Assembly: GCA_902826695.1 (NCBI GenBank)
Contig: CADEFU010000015.1
Coordinates: 1-64,000, forward strand
Direction: 5' to 3'
DNA from: an uncultured Alphaproteobacteria bacterium
GTDB lineage: Bacteria; Pseudomonadota; Alphaproteobacteria; Micropepsales; Micropepsaceae
DNA length: 64,000 nt
Positions 43,614 to 53,428 of the stretch are shown here, piece by piece. How positions within the stretch are numbered: position 1 is the first letter of the stretch; the number at the start of each line of letters is the position of its first letter. A program made the translations under genes and the position numbers. Below the pieces are notes generated by a model. That model was not told the DNA's origin. It saw only the letters and a list, made by a program, of their open reading frames with translations, and did not search any database.

Positions 43614-45416
43614 ATGGCTGGCCCCTCGGACATTGCGCAGTTCAAGGATGCTCTCATCGTTTTGGGGGCCGCTGCCGTCGTCGTTCCGGTGTTCCATTCG
43701 CTCCGCCTCAGCCCCGTGTTGGGATACGTCCTGATCGGGATGGCGGTCGGGCCGTTCGGGCTCGGCACGTTAAGCGGCGAGATTGCCTGGCTCAGCTATC
43801 TCACGATCGACAACAAGGCCCAGATCTCGCGGGTTGCGGATTTTGGCGTCGTGCTCTTGCTCTTCATGATCGGGCTTGAGCTGTCGCTGGAGCGGCTTCG
43901 GCTTATGCGGCGATTGGTGTTTGGGCTGGGCGCCGTGCAATTGACCGCAAGCGCGGTTGCGATCGGCGCGGTGGCATTCGCTGCGACCGGCAATGCTGCG
44001 GTTTCAGCTGTGATCGGGCTCGCCCTCGCGATGTCGTCCACCGCGATCGTGACGCAAGTCTTGGCAGAGCGTAAGCAGCTTACGTCACCATGGGGACGCG
44101 CGAGTTTTGCGGTCCTGCTGTTTCAAGACATTGCGGTCGTGCCGGTGCTGTTTGCGGTCGGCGTATTGGGAACAACGGGCGAGGGTTCGCTGGTCGGAAA
44201 GCTCTCCATCGCGCTGCTGCAAGCGGGTTTGACGGTCGTTGCGGTGTTTGCCGGCGGGCGGGCCTTGCTTAGGCCCTTGTTCCGACGGGTGGCACAGACG
44301 GACAGTCCCGAGTTGTTCATGGCGGCGTGTTTGCTCGTCATCATTGCGACCGGTGTCGCCACGCAGGCCGCGGGTCTTTCGATGGCGATGGGCGCGCTGA
44401 TCGCGGGTCTGCTGCTCGCCGAGACCGAGTATCGCCGGCAGATCGAGGTGATGATCGAACCGTTCAAGGGTCTGCTCGTCGGCGTGTTTATGATTTCGGT
44501 TGGCATGAGCGTCGACCTGGCACGGCTTGTTTCCGAACCTGTCGCGATCGCAGCAGCCGGTGCAGGGTTGATTGCGGCAAAGGCTTTGATTGTCGCGCTC
44601 GCGGCGCCGCTCTTTGGGTTGACGCTTGCGCAAGGCGTGCGGAGCGGGCTCGTGCTTGGGCCGGGGAGCGAGTTTTCGTTCGTCATCTTGGCGTTGGCGG
44701 GCGCATCCGGACTCGTCGATGCAACGACGATTTCCTTCCTGCTGATCGTCGCGGCACTGACAATGGCGCTGATCCCGCTGTTACAAACGGCCGGCAAGGT
44801 GTTGGAGGCCCAGCTCACGCCGATTGCGGCGCCGCATCCGGCAACGCTGCTGCCGGTGCCCGAGGAGAGCGGACCGCGCGTGATCGTTGCGGGATACGGG
44901 CGTGTCGGACGGATTGTTGCGGGACTTCTGAAAGAGCACAACATCCCGTTCATCGCGGTGGATGCGAGCGCCGAAACGGTGGCGAAGGCCCGCGACGACG
45001 GGCACGACGTCTATTTCGGCAACGTCAAACAGATCGAGTTTCTACGCCGGTGCGGGATCGAAACGGCGCGGGCGCTGGTACTGACGATGGACGCGCCGAA
45101 GGCAACGAGCGAGGTGGTGCAGGTGGCCCGGAGCGCCCGCCAAGACTTGCAGATCATCGTGCGGGCACGCGACGCGACGCACGCTGCGGAACTCTACCGG
45201 TTGGGTGCCACCGATGCAGTGCCGGAGACAGTTGAGGCGAGCTTGCAACTCGGCGAGGCGGTCTTGGTCGATGTCGGCGTACCGATGGGGCTCGCGATAG
45301 CGAGCATCCACGAGAAGCGCGCAGAGATCCGGGCCGGCATTCAATCGGCCGCACCGGACAGCACGGTTGCGCCATGGCTTCGGCGTCGCTTGCGCGATGC
45401 GGCACCTGAGGGTTAG
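43614..45416 (+). CDS. Kef-type K+/H+ antiporter with TrkA-N domain (CPA2)
   Basis: 600 residues: twelve or so membrane helices (about 10-390), with the CPA2 segments LSPVLGYVLIGMAVGPFGLG and MSSTAIVTQVLAE. A cytosolic RCK/TrkA-N domain starts near 420 with AGYGRVG (426-432) and DAPKATSEVVQVAR. It exports K+ in exchange for protons and is regulated by NAD(H) or electrophile adducts. No kefF/kefG partner gene is adjacent. Divergent from the sirtuin gene. Confidence 0.92.
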   Translation: MAGPSDIAQFKDALIVLGAAAVVVPVFHSLRLSPVLGYVLIGMAVGPFGLGTLSGEIAWLSYLTIDNKAQISRVADFGVVLLLFMIGLELSLERLRLMRRLVFGLGAVQLTASAVAIGAVAFAATGNAAVSAVIGLALAMSSTAIVTQVLAERKQLTSPWGRASFAVLLFQDIAVVPVLFAVGVLGTTGEGSLVGKLSIALLQAGLTVVAVFAGGRALLRPLFRRVAQTDSPELFMAACLLVIIATGVATQAAGLSMAMGALIAGLLLAETEYRRQIEVMIEPFKGLLVGVFMISVGMSVDLARLVSEPVAIAAAGAGLIAAKALIVALAAPLFGLTLAQGVRSGLVLGPGSEFSFVILALAGASGLVDATTISFLLIVAALTMALIPLLQTAGKVLEAQLTPIAAPHPATLLPVPEESGPRVIVAGYGRVGRIVAGLLKEHNIPFIAVDASAETVAKARDDGHDVYFGNVKQIEFLRRCGIETARALVLTMDAPKATSEVVQVARSARQDLQIIVRARDATHAAELYRLGATDAVPETVEASLQLGEAVLVDVGVPMGLAIASIHEKRAEIRAGIQSAAPDSTVAPWLRRRLRDAAPEG

Positions 45417-45425
45417 CCCTTGGCG

Positions 45426-46370
45426 ATGGAATTGCCCGCGATCCTCACCCTGCCCCGCCTGCATGAGGTCGCGGCGCCAGTCTATCTGGCGTTTCTCGTC
45501 GGCGAGTATCTTCTCGTGCGACGCGGCGTCCTGAAGGGGCATTTCCTGCGCGAGGACACGCATACGAGCCTGACGATGGGCATCGGCAGTATTGTGTCCA
45601 ACATGCTGCTGGTCGGACTTGGCGGCTCGCTTGTGTTTGCGGCTTATGAAAACCGGATTGCGACGGTCGGGTTTGCGTGGTGGGCGTTCGTGCTTTGCGT
45701 CGTGCTCGACGACCTCAGGTTCTATTGGAGTCACCGGATTCAGCACCGTTCGCGCTGGTTTTGGGCGGCCCATGTCGTGCATCACTCAAGTGAGTACTAC
45801 AATTTTTCGACGGCACTGCGTCAGCCATGGACAGGAGCGGTTACGGGGCTCGTGCTGCTGGCGGTGCCGCTTGCTTATCTCGGGTTTCATCCGGCGCTTA
45901 TTGGATTCTGCGCGTCGTTGAACCTGTTCTATCAGTTCTTCCTGCATACGGAATCGGTCGGGCGGCTGCATCCTTGGATCGAGGCGGTGTTCAACACGCC
46001 GTCCCATCACCGTGTGCATCATGCGCGCAATCCACGGTATCTGGACGCGAACTATGCGGGCACACTGATCGTCTGGGACAAACTCTTCGGTTCGTTCGTG
46101 CCGGAGCTCGATCGCGACAAGCCGGTTTTCGGGCTTGTGAAGAACATCGAGACCTACAATCCACTCGCCGTCGCGCTCGGCGAGTATTGGGGGATCGCAA
46201 AGGATGCCGCCGCGCCAGGGCGGTCGTTGCTCGATCGCGTGCGGTACGTCTTCGCGCCGCCGGGCTGGTGTCATGACGCGAGCCGCAAGGACTCGCACAT
46301 GATCAAGGCGGACTACTTGCGCGAACATCCGGCCGAGGCGGGATCGCCTGGGTTTCTTGCTAGCGGCTAA
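45426..46370 (+). CDS. Sterol desaturase/fatty acid hydroxylase family protein
   Basis: 314 residues from ATG 45426; a TTG two codons earlier is possible. Membrane helices lie in the first 130 residues. The histidine boxes of the diiron site are DLRFYWSHRIQH, WAAHVVHHSSEYYNFS and TPSHHRVHHARNP. The family inserts OH or double bonds into lipids in the membrane. It follows the kef gene by 9 bases and may be cotranscribed. The 3' end overlaps the convergent serine hydrolase gene by 11 bases. Confidence 0.92.
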   Translation: MELPAILTLPRLHEVAAPVYLAFLVGEYLLVRRGVLKGHFLREDTHTSLTMGIGSIVSNMLLVGLGGSLVFAAYENRIATVGFAWWAFVLCVVLDDLRFYWSHRIQHRSRWFWAAHVVHHSSEYYNFSTALRQPWTGAVTGLVLLAVPLAYLGFHPALIGFCASLNLFYQFFLHTESVGRLHPWIEAVFNTPSHHRVHHARNPRYLDANYAGTLIVWDKLFGSFVPELDRDKPVFGLVKNIETYNPLAVALGEYWGIAKDAAAPGRSLLDRVRYVFAPPGWCHDASRKDSHMIKADYLREHPAEAGSPGFLASG

Positions 46371-48369
46371 ACACGAACGGGTGCAGGCCCCACTGCCAAG
46401 CGAACGCGACGAAAACCAGGATCGCGATCGTCAGTAGCGCATAGCCCGTTTGCGCAACCCGCGCTCTTGTGCCGGTGCCGAAGCCGGTCATGCTCCAGAA
46501 CATCATCGGCAACGCCAGCACGGCAACGACGAGCGGGAGCACAGTCAGCGCGGTCAGCATCGGCGTTGGGCCGTGAATGACGGCCAGTGGCGCCGGGTCG
46601 GCAAGGAGGCCCGCCATGCCGGTCATTGTCGCGATCGAGAGGCCCGCCGCCAGAAAGCCGAGCGCGCGCGGTAAGGGTCTTATCGCGGACGACTGATCGC
46701 CAAGTATGCGGCGCTTCAAGAAGCCGGTGAGCCAGCTCCACATCGCGATCACGCACACGACCACGACGAAGCCAAGCGCGATCGACCAGACGTTCCAGTC
46801 GCTGGCGCCGGCGACGCGGTCGAAGACGTGGACGTCGATTGCGAAGCGGGCCGGCAGACCTTGGGCGTCTATCATCGCCGCGGCCTTCATCTGATGCTCG
46901 GGATTGATCCACGTGCCATCCGCGCGCGGCAAGAACACCAGCCCGCGCCCAAGCTGCGGCCAGTCGACGAGCAAGCGCCCCTCGCCCGGCGCCGTCACTG
47001 TCAGCTGGGTAGCGGCCGCGGCCATCACCGTGAAGTCGCCGCGCGCACGGCGGACGGCCATGTAGGAGCCCGCCAGTTTCTGCGCGAGCTGCTCGGCGTT
47101 CGGGTTTTCCTCGGCGGTAATTGCGGCGCCCGAGGGCCAGAGCAAGTCGAACAGGCCTTTGCGCAGCGCGCCACTGGCGGCAAAACCGCAGTCGGCGTTG
47201 TAGGCGACGAAGAAGCCACTCTTCTTCTCCGGCACCATGACGAGCTGGGCGCAGAAACCGAGCCAAGAGCCGTCGTGGCCGATCCAACGTACGCCGTTGC
47301 GGTTACCTTCCATGAACCCGTAGGCCCAGCCGTCGAGCCCTTCGGCTTGCGTGAAGTGCTGCGCATGCATGCGCTCGATAGTGGGCTCGGCGAGCAGCTT
47401 TTCGTCGTCGCCATACGTGCCATTGTTCAAGTGCACGAGCATGAACTTCGCCACGTCGCTTGCGGTCGTGATCAGGTCGCCGGCCGGCCCGGCTTGGACA
47501 CGGTCGAGCTCGCCGCGGCGGAACCCCGCTTCGTCGCCGCCTCTGAAGTAGGGCACGGCGATGTCTTGCGGCGTTGGGTACGGCACGCCGAACGCGGACG
47601 ATTCCATGCCGAGCGGCGTGAAGATGTGGGACTGGATGTAAGCGTTGAACTCTTCGCCGGAAACGCTTTCCACAATGTGCCCGGCGAGGCCGTAAGCATG
47701 GTTCGAGTAGGCGAACACTTTTTCCGGCGGAAGCGCGCGTGGCGGCATAGTGCGCGCAAGGTAGGGGCCCAGCGGCTCGCCCGCCTTAGACAGCGGTGCG
47801 CCCAGGCCGAGATAGCGGTCGTCGAATCCTGCCGTGTGGGTGAGGACGTTGGCGAGCGTCACGGGTTCGGCGTAAGTGGACGGGATCTTGAACGACGTGA
47901 GGTACGTGTTCACGTCCGCGTTCAAATCGACCTTGCCTTGCTCAATCAGCTGCATGACCGCGGTTGCGGTGAATAGCTTCGAGATCGAGGCAACACGAAA
48001 GCGCGTCCGGTCCGGATCGACGGGTATGCGCGCGTTGATGTCGGCGTAGCCGTAGCCGGCCTTGAACGAAACCTTGCCGTCCTCGATGATGAGGATCGTG
48101 GCGCCGGGGAACTCGCCCGACGCGATCAAGCCGGACATCAGGCCGTCGATGTAGCCTTTGATGCGCGTGGCGTCCGGGGGAACGACCTCGGCGGCTTGTG
48201 GTGCTGCGGGGTCGGCGGAGAATGTCGCGCTCTCGCCGATCGGGCCGCTCTCTGCGCGCGGCGGCGGCTCAAGCACGATGCCGCCCAAGCTCTCGTCAGC
48301 GGGTTGCGCGATGGCGGACGCGGCGTACGCAAAAAGCAGCACGCAGAAAGACAAAATTCGCTTATTCAT
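46360..48369 (-). CDS. Serine hydrolase (beta-lactamase/AmpC-type) with C-terminal membrane domain
   Basis: ATG 48369 gives 669 residues with a signal peptide (cleavage near AIA-QPADE). The class C/PBP-like domain has the SxxK motif at Ser128-Lys131 (VASISKLF), the tyrosine motif FAYSNHAYG and a WIGHDGSWLGF segment. After an additional beta-domain (about 430-510), four membrane helices follow (about 520-660). Proteins of this layout are esterases or D-aminopeptidases on the outer face of the inner membrane; substrate unknown. Confidence 0.87.
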   Translation of the reverse strand: MNKRILSFCVLLFAYAASAIAQPADESLGGIVLEPPPRAESGPIGESATFSADPAAPQAAEVVPPDATRIKGYIDGLMSGLIASGEFPGATILIIEDGKVSFKAGYGYADINARIPVDPDRTRFRVASISKLFTATAVMQLIEQGKVDLNADVNTYLTSFKIPSTYAEPVTLANVLTHTAGFDDRYLGLGAPLSKAGEPLGPYLARTMPPRALPPEKVFAYSNHAYGLAGHIVESVSGEEFNAYIQSHIFTPLGMESSAFGVPYPTPQDIAVPYFRGGDEAGFRRGELDRVQAGPAGDLITTASDVAKFMLVHLNNGTYGDDEKLLAEPTIERMHAQHFTQAEGLDGWAYGFMEGNRNGVRWIGHDGSWLGFCAQLVMVPEKKSGFFVAYNADCGFAASGALRKGLFDLLWPSGAAITAEENPNAEQLAQKLAGSYMAVRRARGDFTVMAAAATQLTVTAPGEGRLLVDWPQLGRGLVFLPRADGTWINPEHQMKAAAMIDAQGLPARFAIDVHVFDRVAGASDWNVWSIALGFVVVVCVIAMWSWLTGFLKRRILGDQSSAIRPLPRALGFLAAGLSIATMTGMAGLLADPAPLAVIHGPTPMLTALTVLPLVVAVLALPMMFWSMTGFGTGTRARVAQTGYALLTIAILVFVAFAWQWGLHPFVFSR

Positions 48370-48567
48370 TCGTGCGCGCGCCCCCAAGAACCCGCCATTC
48401 GTACTGCGCGGAGTTTACCGGGCCGTTGCCGTGCGATCCACTTGGGCCCGCGAACGTCGCAAACGGCAGGCGGTGCGTCATAGAGGGCTGAGGGCGAATC
48501 GGGGCGGATTCTCGGGGCTTTTTGGACTTGCCGGAGGGCGGTTCCATCTGTATTAAGCGCCCTCTCC

Positions 48568-48642
48568 GCGCCCTTCGTCTATCGGTTAGGACTCAAGATT
48601 TTCAATCTTGCAAGAGGGGTTCGACTCCCCTAGGGCGCGCCA
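48568..48642 (+). tRNA. tRNA-Glu (TTC)
   Basis: Acceptor GCGCCCT pairs with AGGGCGC; D-arm TCGTCTATCGGTTAGGA; anticodon loop TTTTCAA (anticodon TTC); T-arm AGGGGTTCGACTCCCCT; CCA encoded at 48640-48642. Plus strand, between two minus-strand genes. Confidence 0.97.
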
Positions 48643-48674
48643 CTCTTTCCCCGACGTTTGATCCGATCGATTGT

Positions 48675-49994
48675 TCAACGCCCCGCTTGTGCGGCGACGA
48701 TGGGCAGCAGCACGCTGGTGCGAGACGCGGATTTGGGTGCGGGTTCGGTGAGCTTGAGGAGCGCGTCGAGGACGGTTTGATAGCGCGCGAGCGGCAGCAT
48801 GCGCCGGCTCTCGACCTTGAAACCACGATCGATGAGACCCTTCTCGAGGCCCGGCATGTGCTGGGCGCCCCAGGGGATGTAGGCAACTTTGAAAGTCTGG
48901 AGCTGCTTGTCGAGCTCGGCGAGGACCCTGGCGTCGCGCTTGGCCAGGATGTCGTCCATGACGATCTTCATATCGGCTTCGGTGAACTCGGCCGATATGG
49001 CGTTGACCTTGCGCAGCAGTTCGTCGGTGCTCGTGCTGGCGTAGACGTTGCCCACGCGCTCCAGGAAGCGCAGCGTCACGGGCGAGAGTTCGGACACATC
49101 AATGTCGGCACGTATGACGGTGGGCTTCTTCGGCGGCGTCACCACAGGTTGGGCGCCGGGTGCAGCTGGTTGCTCAGGCTCGGGGGCCAGCATCTCTTCA
49201 AATACATCTTGGCTGTCGAGGCCCAGCGTCTTGGCGACGTTGTTGTAGGAGAGGCCACCCTTCTTCATCTTGCCGTCGCGGTCGGTGACGCCTTCGGCGA
49301 GGATTACGGCGTGCGCCGGGATTGCCGCGTAGAGGTTGCGGTAGAACGCCCCTTCAGCGAAGTGCACGACGCCAACGAGGTGCACTTCTTGGTCGCCCTT
49401 GCGGAAGACGGCCTGTTGCACTTCGATACCGCTGCCGCCCAAGCGCAAGTAGCCGCCTGTGCTTTGCTCGACGACCGTCTTGACGCCGAACGTGAGCAGC
49501 GCCGCAAGGCCGACGACGATGACGATCAATGCGACAGGGAGTGCCAGCACCGTGCGGCGGGCCAGGTTCTCCTTGTAGGGCAAGGGTCCCGCGCGCAGAA
49601 ACCACGTGCCGAAAGAGATCTTCGAGCCGACGAACGCGAGCGCGACGCTGCCCAGACCGACGGCGTTGATCGGCGCCCATGTGGACGGGTCGCTCATCGA
49701 CCATTTGATCGGCGGCGCGCCGGCAAACTGCCACGCGAGAGCGAGCATCGGGGGCAGCAGCACGCTCTTGGGCAACTGGGGCACCAGGATGAGACCCAAG
49801 ATCATCAGCAGCCACAGCAAGATCGCCAGCGTGCCGAACGAGGCCGCTATGCCCGTAAGTGTCGCGTTCGGCGCGCCTTTGAACGCGAGGCCGTTGAGGA
49901 GCGAGATGAGTTCCTCAATCCCAAAGGTCACGAGAAATGCGTTCGCGAGAAACACCACGAACACCAAGAACCAATTGCGCCGCGCTTCGTCCAT
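48675..49994 (-). CDS. Membrane protein with TraB-like extracytoplasmic domain (439 aa)
   Basis: ATG 49994 with GGGGGCGG upstream; longer frames are not credible. The first 190 residues carry about five membrane helices (near 8-30, 47-72, 82-100, 115-130 and 157-180). The C-terminal 250 residues contain VHLVGVVHFAEGAFYRNL, VILAEGVTDRDG and VAYIPWGAQHMPGLEKGL, resembling the TraB/GumN fold with its short histidine motifs and GaxH segment. Role unknown; TraB-like domains may be metal-dependent hydrolases. Overlaps nothing; recJ and tauE lie upstream on the same strand but with a gap of 83 bases. Confidence 0.65.
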   Translation of the reverse strand: MDEARRNWFLVFVVFLANAFLVTFGIEELISLLNGLAFKGAPNATLTGIAASFGTLAILLWLLMILGLILVPQLPKSVLLPPMLALAWQFAGAPPIKWSMSDPSTWAPINAVGLGSVALAFVGSKISFGTWFLRAGPLPYKENLARRTVLALPVALIVIVVGLAALLTFGVKTVVEQSTGGYLRLGGSGIEVQQAVFRKGDQEVHLVGVVHFAEGAFYRNLYAAIPAHAVILAEGVTDRDGKMKKGGLSYNNVAKTLGLDSQDVFEEMLAPEPEQPAAPGAQPVVTPPKKPTVIRADIDVSELSPVTLRFLERVGNVYASTSTDELLRKVNAISAEFTEADMKIVMDDILAKRDARVLAELDKQLQTFKVAYIPWGAQHMPGLEKGLIDRGFKVESRRMLPLARYQTVLDALLKLTEPAPKSASRTSVLLPIVAAQAGR

Positions 49995-50077
49995 GTTCCG
50001 CCCCCAAGCCCGGAGACAGTAGCACGACGCGGCCGGGGGAATGAGAGCCGCCCTCAGTCGCCTCTCAGGCGAAACGC

Positions 50078-50824
50078 TTAGAACAACCCCATCAGTTTCA
50101 AGCCCGCGATGGTTAGAACGGCGGCGAGCGCGCGCTGTATTGCCTCCAGCGGCAGGCGGATGCCGGCAGTCGTGCCGAGAACGGCGCCGGCAAAGACGGC
50201 GGCGGCGTAGAGCGGAAGTGCTGCAGGCAGCGCTTCGAGCGAGGTGATGTTGCCGGCAAGGCCCGCCAGCGAGTTCGAAACGATGAAGAGCGCGACGATG
50301 CCCGAGGCTTCGCGCAACGCCGACCAGCCGAAGAACAGGAGTATCGGCGAAAGGAAGATGCCACCGCCGGTGCCGGTGAGACCCGCGAGCAGGCCTATGA
50401 ACGCGCCGATGGCGATCGCGATTGGGATGGGCGCGTCGGTGACATTCTCTTTTGTCTTGATCGCCTCGGGGAACAGCAGGCGCGCAGCGCTGAGCAAGAG
50501 TATCGCGCCGACAAGCGGCCGGTAGAACTCGGCCGGTAGCTGAATCCGGCCGCCGAGGAACGCGAACGGGAGCGCGCCGATGAGGAACGGCCAGAGCGTG
50601 CGCCACCGGAACAGGCCTGCTTGCGTGTAGCGGGCCGCGCCGAACGAAGCAGCGATGATGTTGAGCGCGAGCGCGGTCGGCTTCATCACCGCTTGCGGCA
50701 GGCCGAAGAGCGCCATCAGCGCGATGTAGGCGGAGGCGCCGCCGTGGCCGACGGACGTGTAGAGCGCCGCGCCTGCAAACATGCACGCGGCAAGTAGAAA
50801 TTCGGAAAGCGTGGTGTCAGGCAT
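50078..50824 (-). CDS. TauE/SafE-type sulphite exporter family permease
   Basis: ATG 50824 gives 248 residues with eight membrane helices in two repeats. The repeat starts GHGGASAYIALMALFGLP and LLAGLTGTGGGIFLSPIL are the family hallmarks. Members export sulphite, sulphoacetate or other organic anions; substrate not predictable. It lies 8 bases behind recJ, so it is likely in the same transcript. Confidence 0.9.
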   Translation of the reverse strand: MPDTTLSEFLLAACMFAGAALYTSVGHGGASAYIALMALFGLPQAVMKPTALALNIIAASFGAARYTQAGLFRWRTLWPFLIGALPFAFLGGRIQLPAEFYRPLVGAILLLSAARLLFPEAIKTKENVTDAPIPIAIAIGAFIGLLAGLTGTGGGIFLSPILLFFGWSALREASGIVALFIVSNSLAGLAGNITSLEALPAALPLYAAAVFAGAVLGTTAGIRLPLEAIQRALAAVLTIAGLKLMGLF

Positions 50825-50832
50825 GCCGTAAT

Positions 50833-52632
50833 CTACTGGGCGAAGGCCGCGTCGCGGATCATTGCTTGGACTCTCGTGTTGCCGTTCCACTCTTCCGCTT
50901 TCAGCGAGGCCGCTACATGCAAGGGGCGGCCTTGGCTGTTGAGCAGTGTTGGTCCGAGCTCCGACTGCAGGGCGCGGAACGCTATGCCTTGAATGCGGGC
51001 GCCGTCGGCTGAGGCGAGCGTACAGCGCACATGTTGCTCGCCGACGATGGAGGCGAAGGCGACGCGCACGGACGGGAGCGCGAACAGCGGTTCCGGGTTG
51101 CCGGCACCGTACGGGCCGCAGCGGGCGATGAGGGCGCAGAGGTCTTCGGTCGCGCCACCCGGCGAGACGGCGCCGTCGAAGGTGAGCACCTTGCCCTCGG
51201 ACGATCGTATGCAATCTGCGGCCAGCGCATTCGAAAGAAACGTGGCGAGCGCTTCGATCTTGCCGGGCTCGATCGTGAGGCCCGCCGCCATCGTGTGGCC
51301 GCCGCCGTTGACGAGGATGCCCGCTTCGCGCGCGGCGACGATGGCTGAGCCCATATCGACGCCGTTGACGGAGCGGCCGGAGCCTTTGCCGACACCCTCG
51401 TTGAAGGCAATGACGATCGCGGGTTTGCCGTAGCGCTCTTTCAGGCGGCCGGCGACGATGCCGATGACGCCCGGGTGCCAGCCTTCGCGGCCGACGACGA
51501 TAACGGGCGCGCCGCGGATGGCGGCATCGCCTTCGACGGTCGCGATCGCTTCGTCGAGTACGCCTTGTTCGATGTTGCGACGCTCTTGGTTCAGGACGTC
51601 GAGTTCGCGCGCGATCTCGGCGGCTTCGGCCGGATCGTCGGTCGACAGCAGACGCGCGCCGAGGTCGCAGCGCCCTACCCTGCCGCCGGCGTTCACGCGT
51701 GGGCCGAGCACGAAGCCCAGGTGATAGGGTTCGAGCGCGCCGTTGAGACTTGCGACGTTCATCAACGCCGTGATGCCGGCGACGGAGCCGCGCGCGCCGA
51801 TTAGGCCGCGGGTCACGAACGCGCGGTTGACCCCTTTGAGCGGCACGACGTCGGCGACCGTGCCGAGTGCGACGATGCTCAGCCACTTGCGCAGGTCCGG
51901 TTCTTCGCGCGTGGCGAACCAACCCACGTCGCGCAGCGTGCGGTTCAGTGCGACGCAGAGCAGGAACGCAACGCCGACGGCGGCGAGCTGCCCTAAGCCC
52001 GACGTGTCGTCGTGGCGGTTCGGGTTTGCAATCGCGAACGCTTCGGGCAGCGTTTCGCCGGGCAGATGGTGGTCGCAGACGATGACGTCGGCGCCCTCGG
52101 CCTTCGCGGCGGCCAGAGCGGCGTGAGCCTGCGTGCCGCAATCGACGGTGACGATGACCTTGGCGCCTTCGCGCGCGAGCTTCGTCATCGCGGGGATGTT
52201 GGGGCCGTAACCTTCGGCGATGCGGTCGGGGATGTAGATGATGGCATCGCTGCCGACCGCGCGCAGGTAGCGGGCGAGCAACGACGACGAGGTCGCGCCG
52301 TCGACGTCGTAGTCGCCGAAGATCGCGATCTTCTCAGCCGCCTGTACCGCCTCGGCCAGGCGCGCCGCGGCGACGTCCATGTCTTTGACGGTGCTCGGGT
52401 TCGGCAGATCGGTCTTCAGCGACGGGTTGAGATAGCTCTCCGCGCGCGCCGGATCGACGCCGCGAGCGACGAGCAGGCGGCCGACGATCTCCGCCGTCTT
52501 CAGGCGCTGCGCGAGGCTGAGCGCCTGCGAGGGATTGTGCGCGCGCTCGACCCAGCGCCGGCCGAGCGCCGAGCGCGCGACGTTGAGGTAGGCGGGCTCA
52601 TCGGCCGTGAGGTGCTTGGCGGTGGCGCTCAT
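50833..52632 (-). CDS. recJ: Single-stranded-DNA-specific exonuclease RecJ
   Basis: ATG 52632 gives 599 residues, the normal size; the 5' extension to 52971 is not coding. DHH-family motifs are IAIFGDYDVDGATSSS (motif I), IVTVDCGT (II), VIVCDHHLPGE (III), and GGRVGRC; DHHA1 has VNGGGHTMAAGLT. It degrades ssDNA 5'-3' in the RecF and mismatch-repair pathways and needs Mn/Mg. Cotranscribed with the downstream permease gene. Confidence 0.95.
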   Translation of the reverse strand: MSATAKHLTADEPAYLNVARSALGRRWVERAHNPSQALSLAQRLKTAEIVGRLLVARGVDPARAESYLNPSLKTDLPNPSTVKDMDVAAARLAEAVQAAEKIAIFGDYDVDGATSSSLLARYLRAVGSDAIIYIPDRIAEGYGPNIPAMTKLAREGAKVIVTVDCGTQAHAALAAAKAEGADVIVCDHHLPGETLPEAFAIANPNRHDDTSGLGQLAAVGVAFLLCVALNRTLRDVGWFATREEPDLRKWLSIVALGTVADVVPLKGVNRAFVTRGLIGARGSVAGITALMNVASLNGALEPYHLGFVLGPRVNAGGRVGRCDLGARLLSTDDPAEAAEIARELDVLNQERRNIEQGVLDEAIATVEGDAAIRGAPVIVVGREGWHPGVIGIVAGRLKERYGKPAIVIAFNEGVGKGSGRSVNGVDMGSAIVAAREAGILVNGGGHTMAAGLTIEPGKIEALATFLSNALAADCIRSSEGKVLTFDGAVSPGGATEDLCALIARCGPYGAGNPEPLFALPSVRVAFASIVGEQHVRCTLASADGARIQGIAFRALQSELGPTLLNSQGRPLHVAASLKAEEWNGNTRVQAMIRDAAFAQ

Positions 52633-53082
52633 TTTCGTATTGTTGCCGGTCTTGGCCGTTGGCGGGAGTGGTCGTGGTGATCGCGCGGGACTTACACGGT
52701 GGACAACGGCCAAGGGGGGTACCCGGTCCGAATTCGAGCGAACAACCCCATGTACCCGGAGGTTAGGTGGTGAAACTGCGGCTTCGCGCGGCCAAATCCT
52801 GGTTCGGCCGGCACGTTCGGTCGCGCTGCGTCTGCCTTCGCCTGTCATCGAACCGCCGGTTTCTGCTGGGCGCCGCGGCATAGAACAAAACACGAACAGG
52901 CGCAAGGAAAAAGGGCCCAGATGGTCCCGCACAGCCCTACGACCTCTTTCGTAATGCACCAAGGTTCGCAAGCGCGCGCTTGCCCTGGGACCGCGGGCGT
53001 CCTCGCCTGCATCCGCCGGAGCGAAAGCGGAGGCGGACGCCCCGGATTAGCCTAAGGCGGGACCAAGGCGTATTATCCCAAC
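52633..53082. other. 450-base stretch without a gene; imperfect hairpin repeat
   Basis: No convincing frame. 52995-53042 is an imperfect palindrome: GGGCGTCC pairs with GGACGCCC across a GC-rich centre with TCCGC/GCGGA pairing. The rest is the recJ upstream region. Confidence 0.5.
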
Positions 53083-53361
53083 ATGTCATGCCACACGTTT
53101 GCGTGCTTCGATTGTCGGGCGGCCGTACGGCGGCGGGTTGCACCCCGGACGCGCTTGAACACCGTGCTTTGCCCAGGGTGCCGCCAACCTTGCACCTGGC
53201 TCGGCACGACCATTGCCGTTCCGCCGCGTTCAAAGCTCAAGCAATGGTCCGAGCTGCGCGGGCGATTGCTTCACGCGCGCGACCGCCGCGAACTTGCGTC
53301 TCTCCGAAGCCGCTTCTCTGAAACCCGCAGCTTCGATGACATGTACGGAACCGGAAAATAG
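53083..53361 (+). CDS. Small zinc-ribbon-like protein (92 aa)
   Basis: Starts MSCHTFACFDCRAAVRRR and continues with LCPGCRQPCTWLG: four or more cysteines in CxxC pairs (FDC / PGC) that could bind a zinc ion. The rest is basic and helical (LKQWSELRGRLLHARDRREL). Possibly a nucleic-acid-binding or regulatory protein; not a known family to me. A weak AAGGCG-like site precedes the start, so confidence is moderate. Confidence 0.5.
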   Translation: MSCHTFACFDCRAAVRRRVAPRTRLNTVLCPGCRQPCTWLGTTIAVPPRSKLKQWSELRGRLLHARDRRELASLRSRFSETRSFDDMYGTGK

Positions 53362-53428
53362 GATTCGTGTCACCGAGTTTCTCCATCACGGCGGTCACAC
53401 CCCAGCAGTTCTTGGAGGAGCTTAGGTC

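Noticed and set aside
49995..50786. Upstream extension of the TraB-like gene to 50786
   Set aside because: The extension is Arg-rich and antiparallel to nothing functional; it overlaps the TauE permease gene in another frame. ATG 49994 has a good ribosome site.
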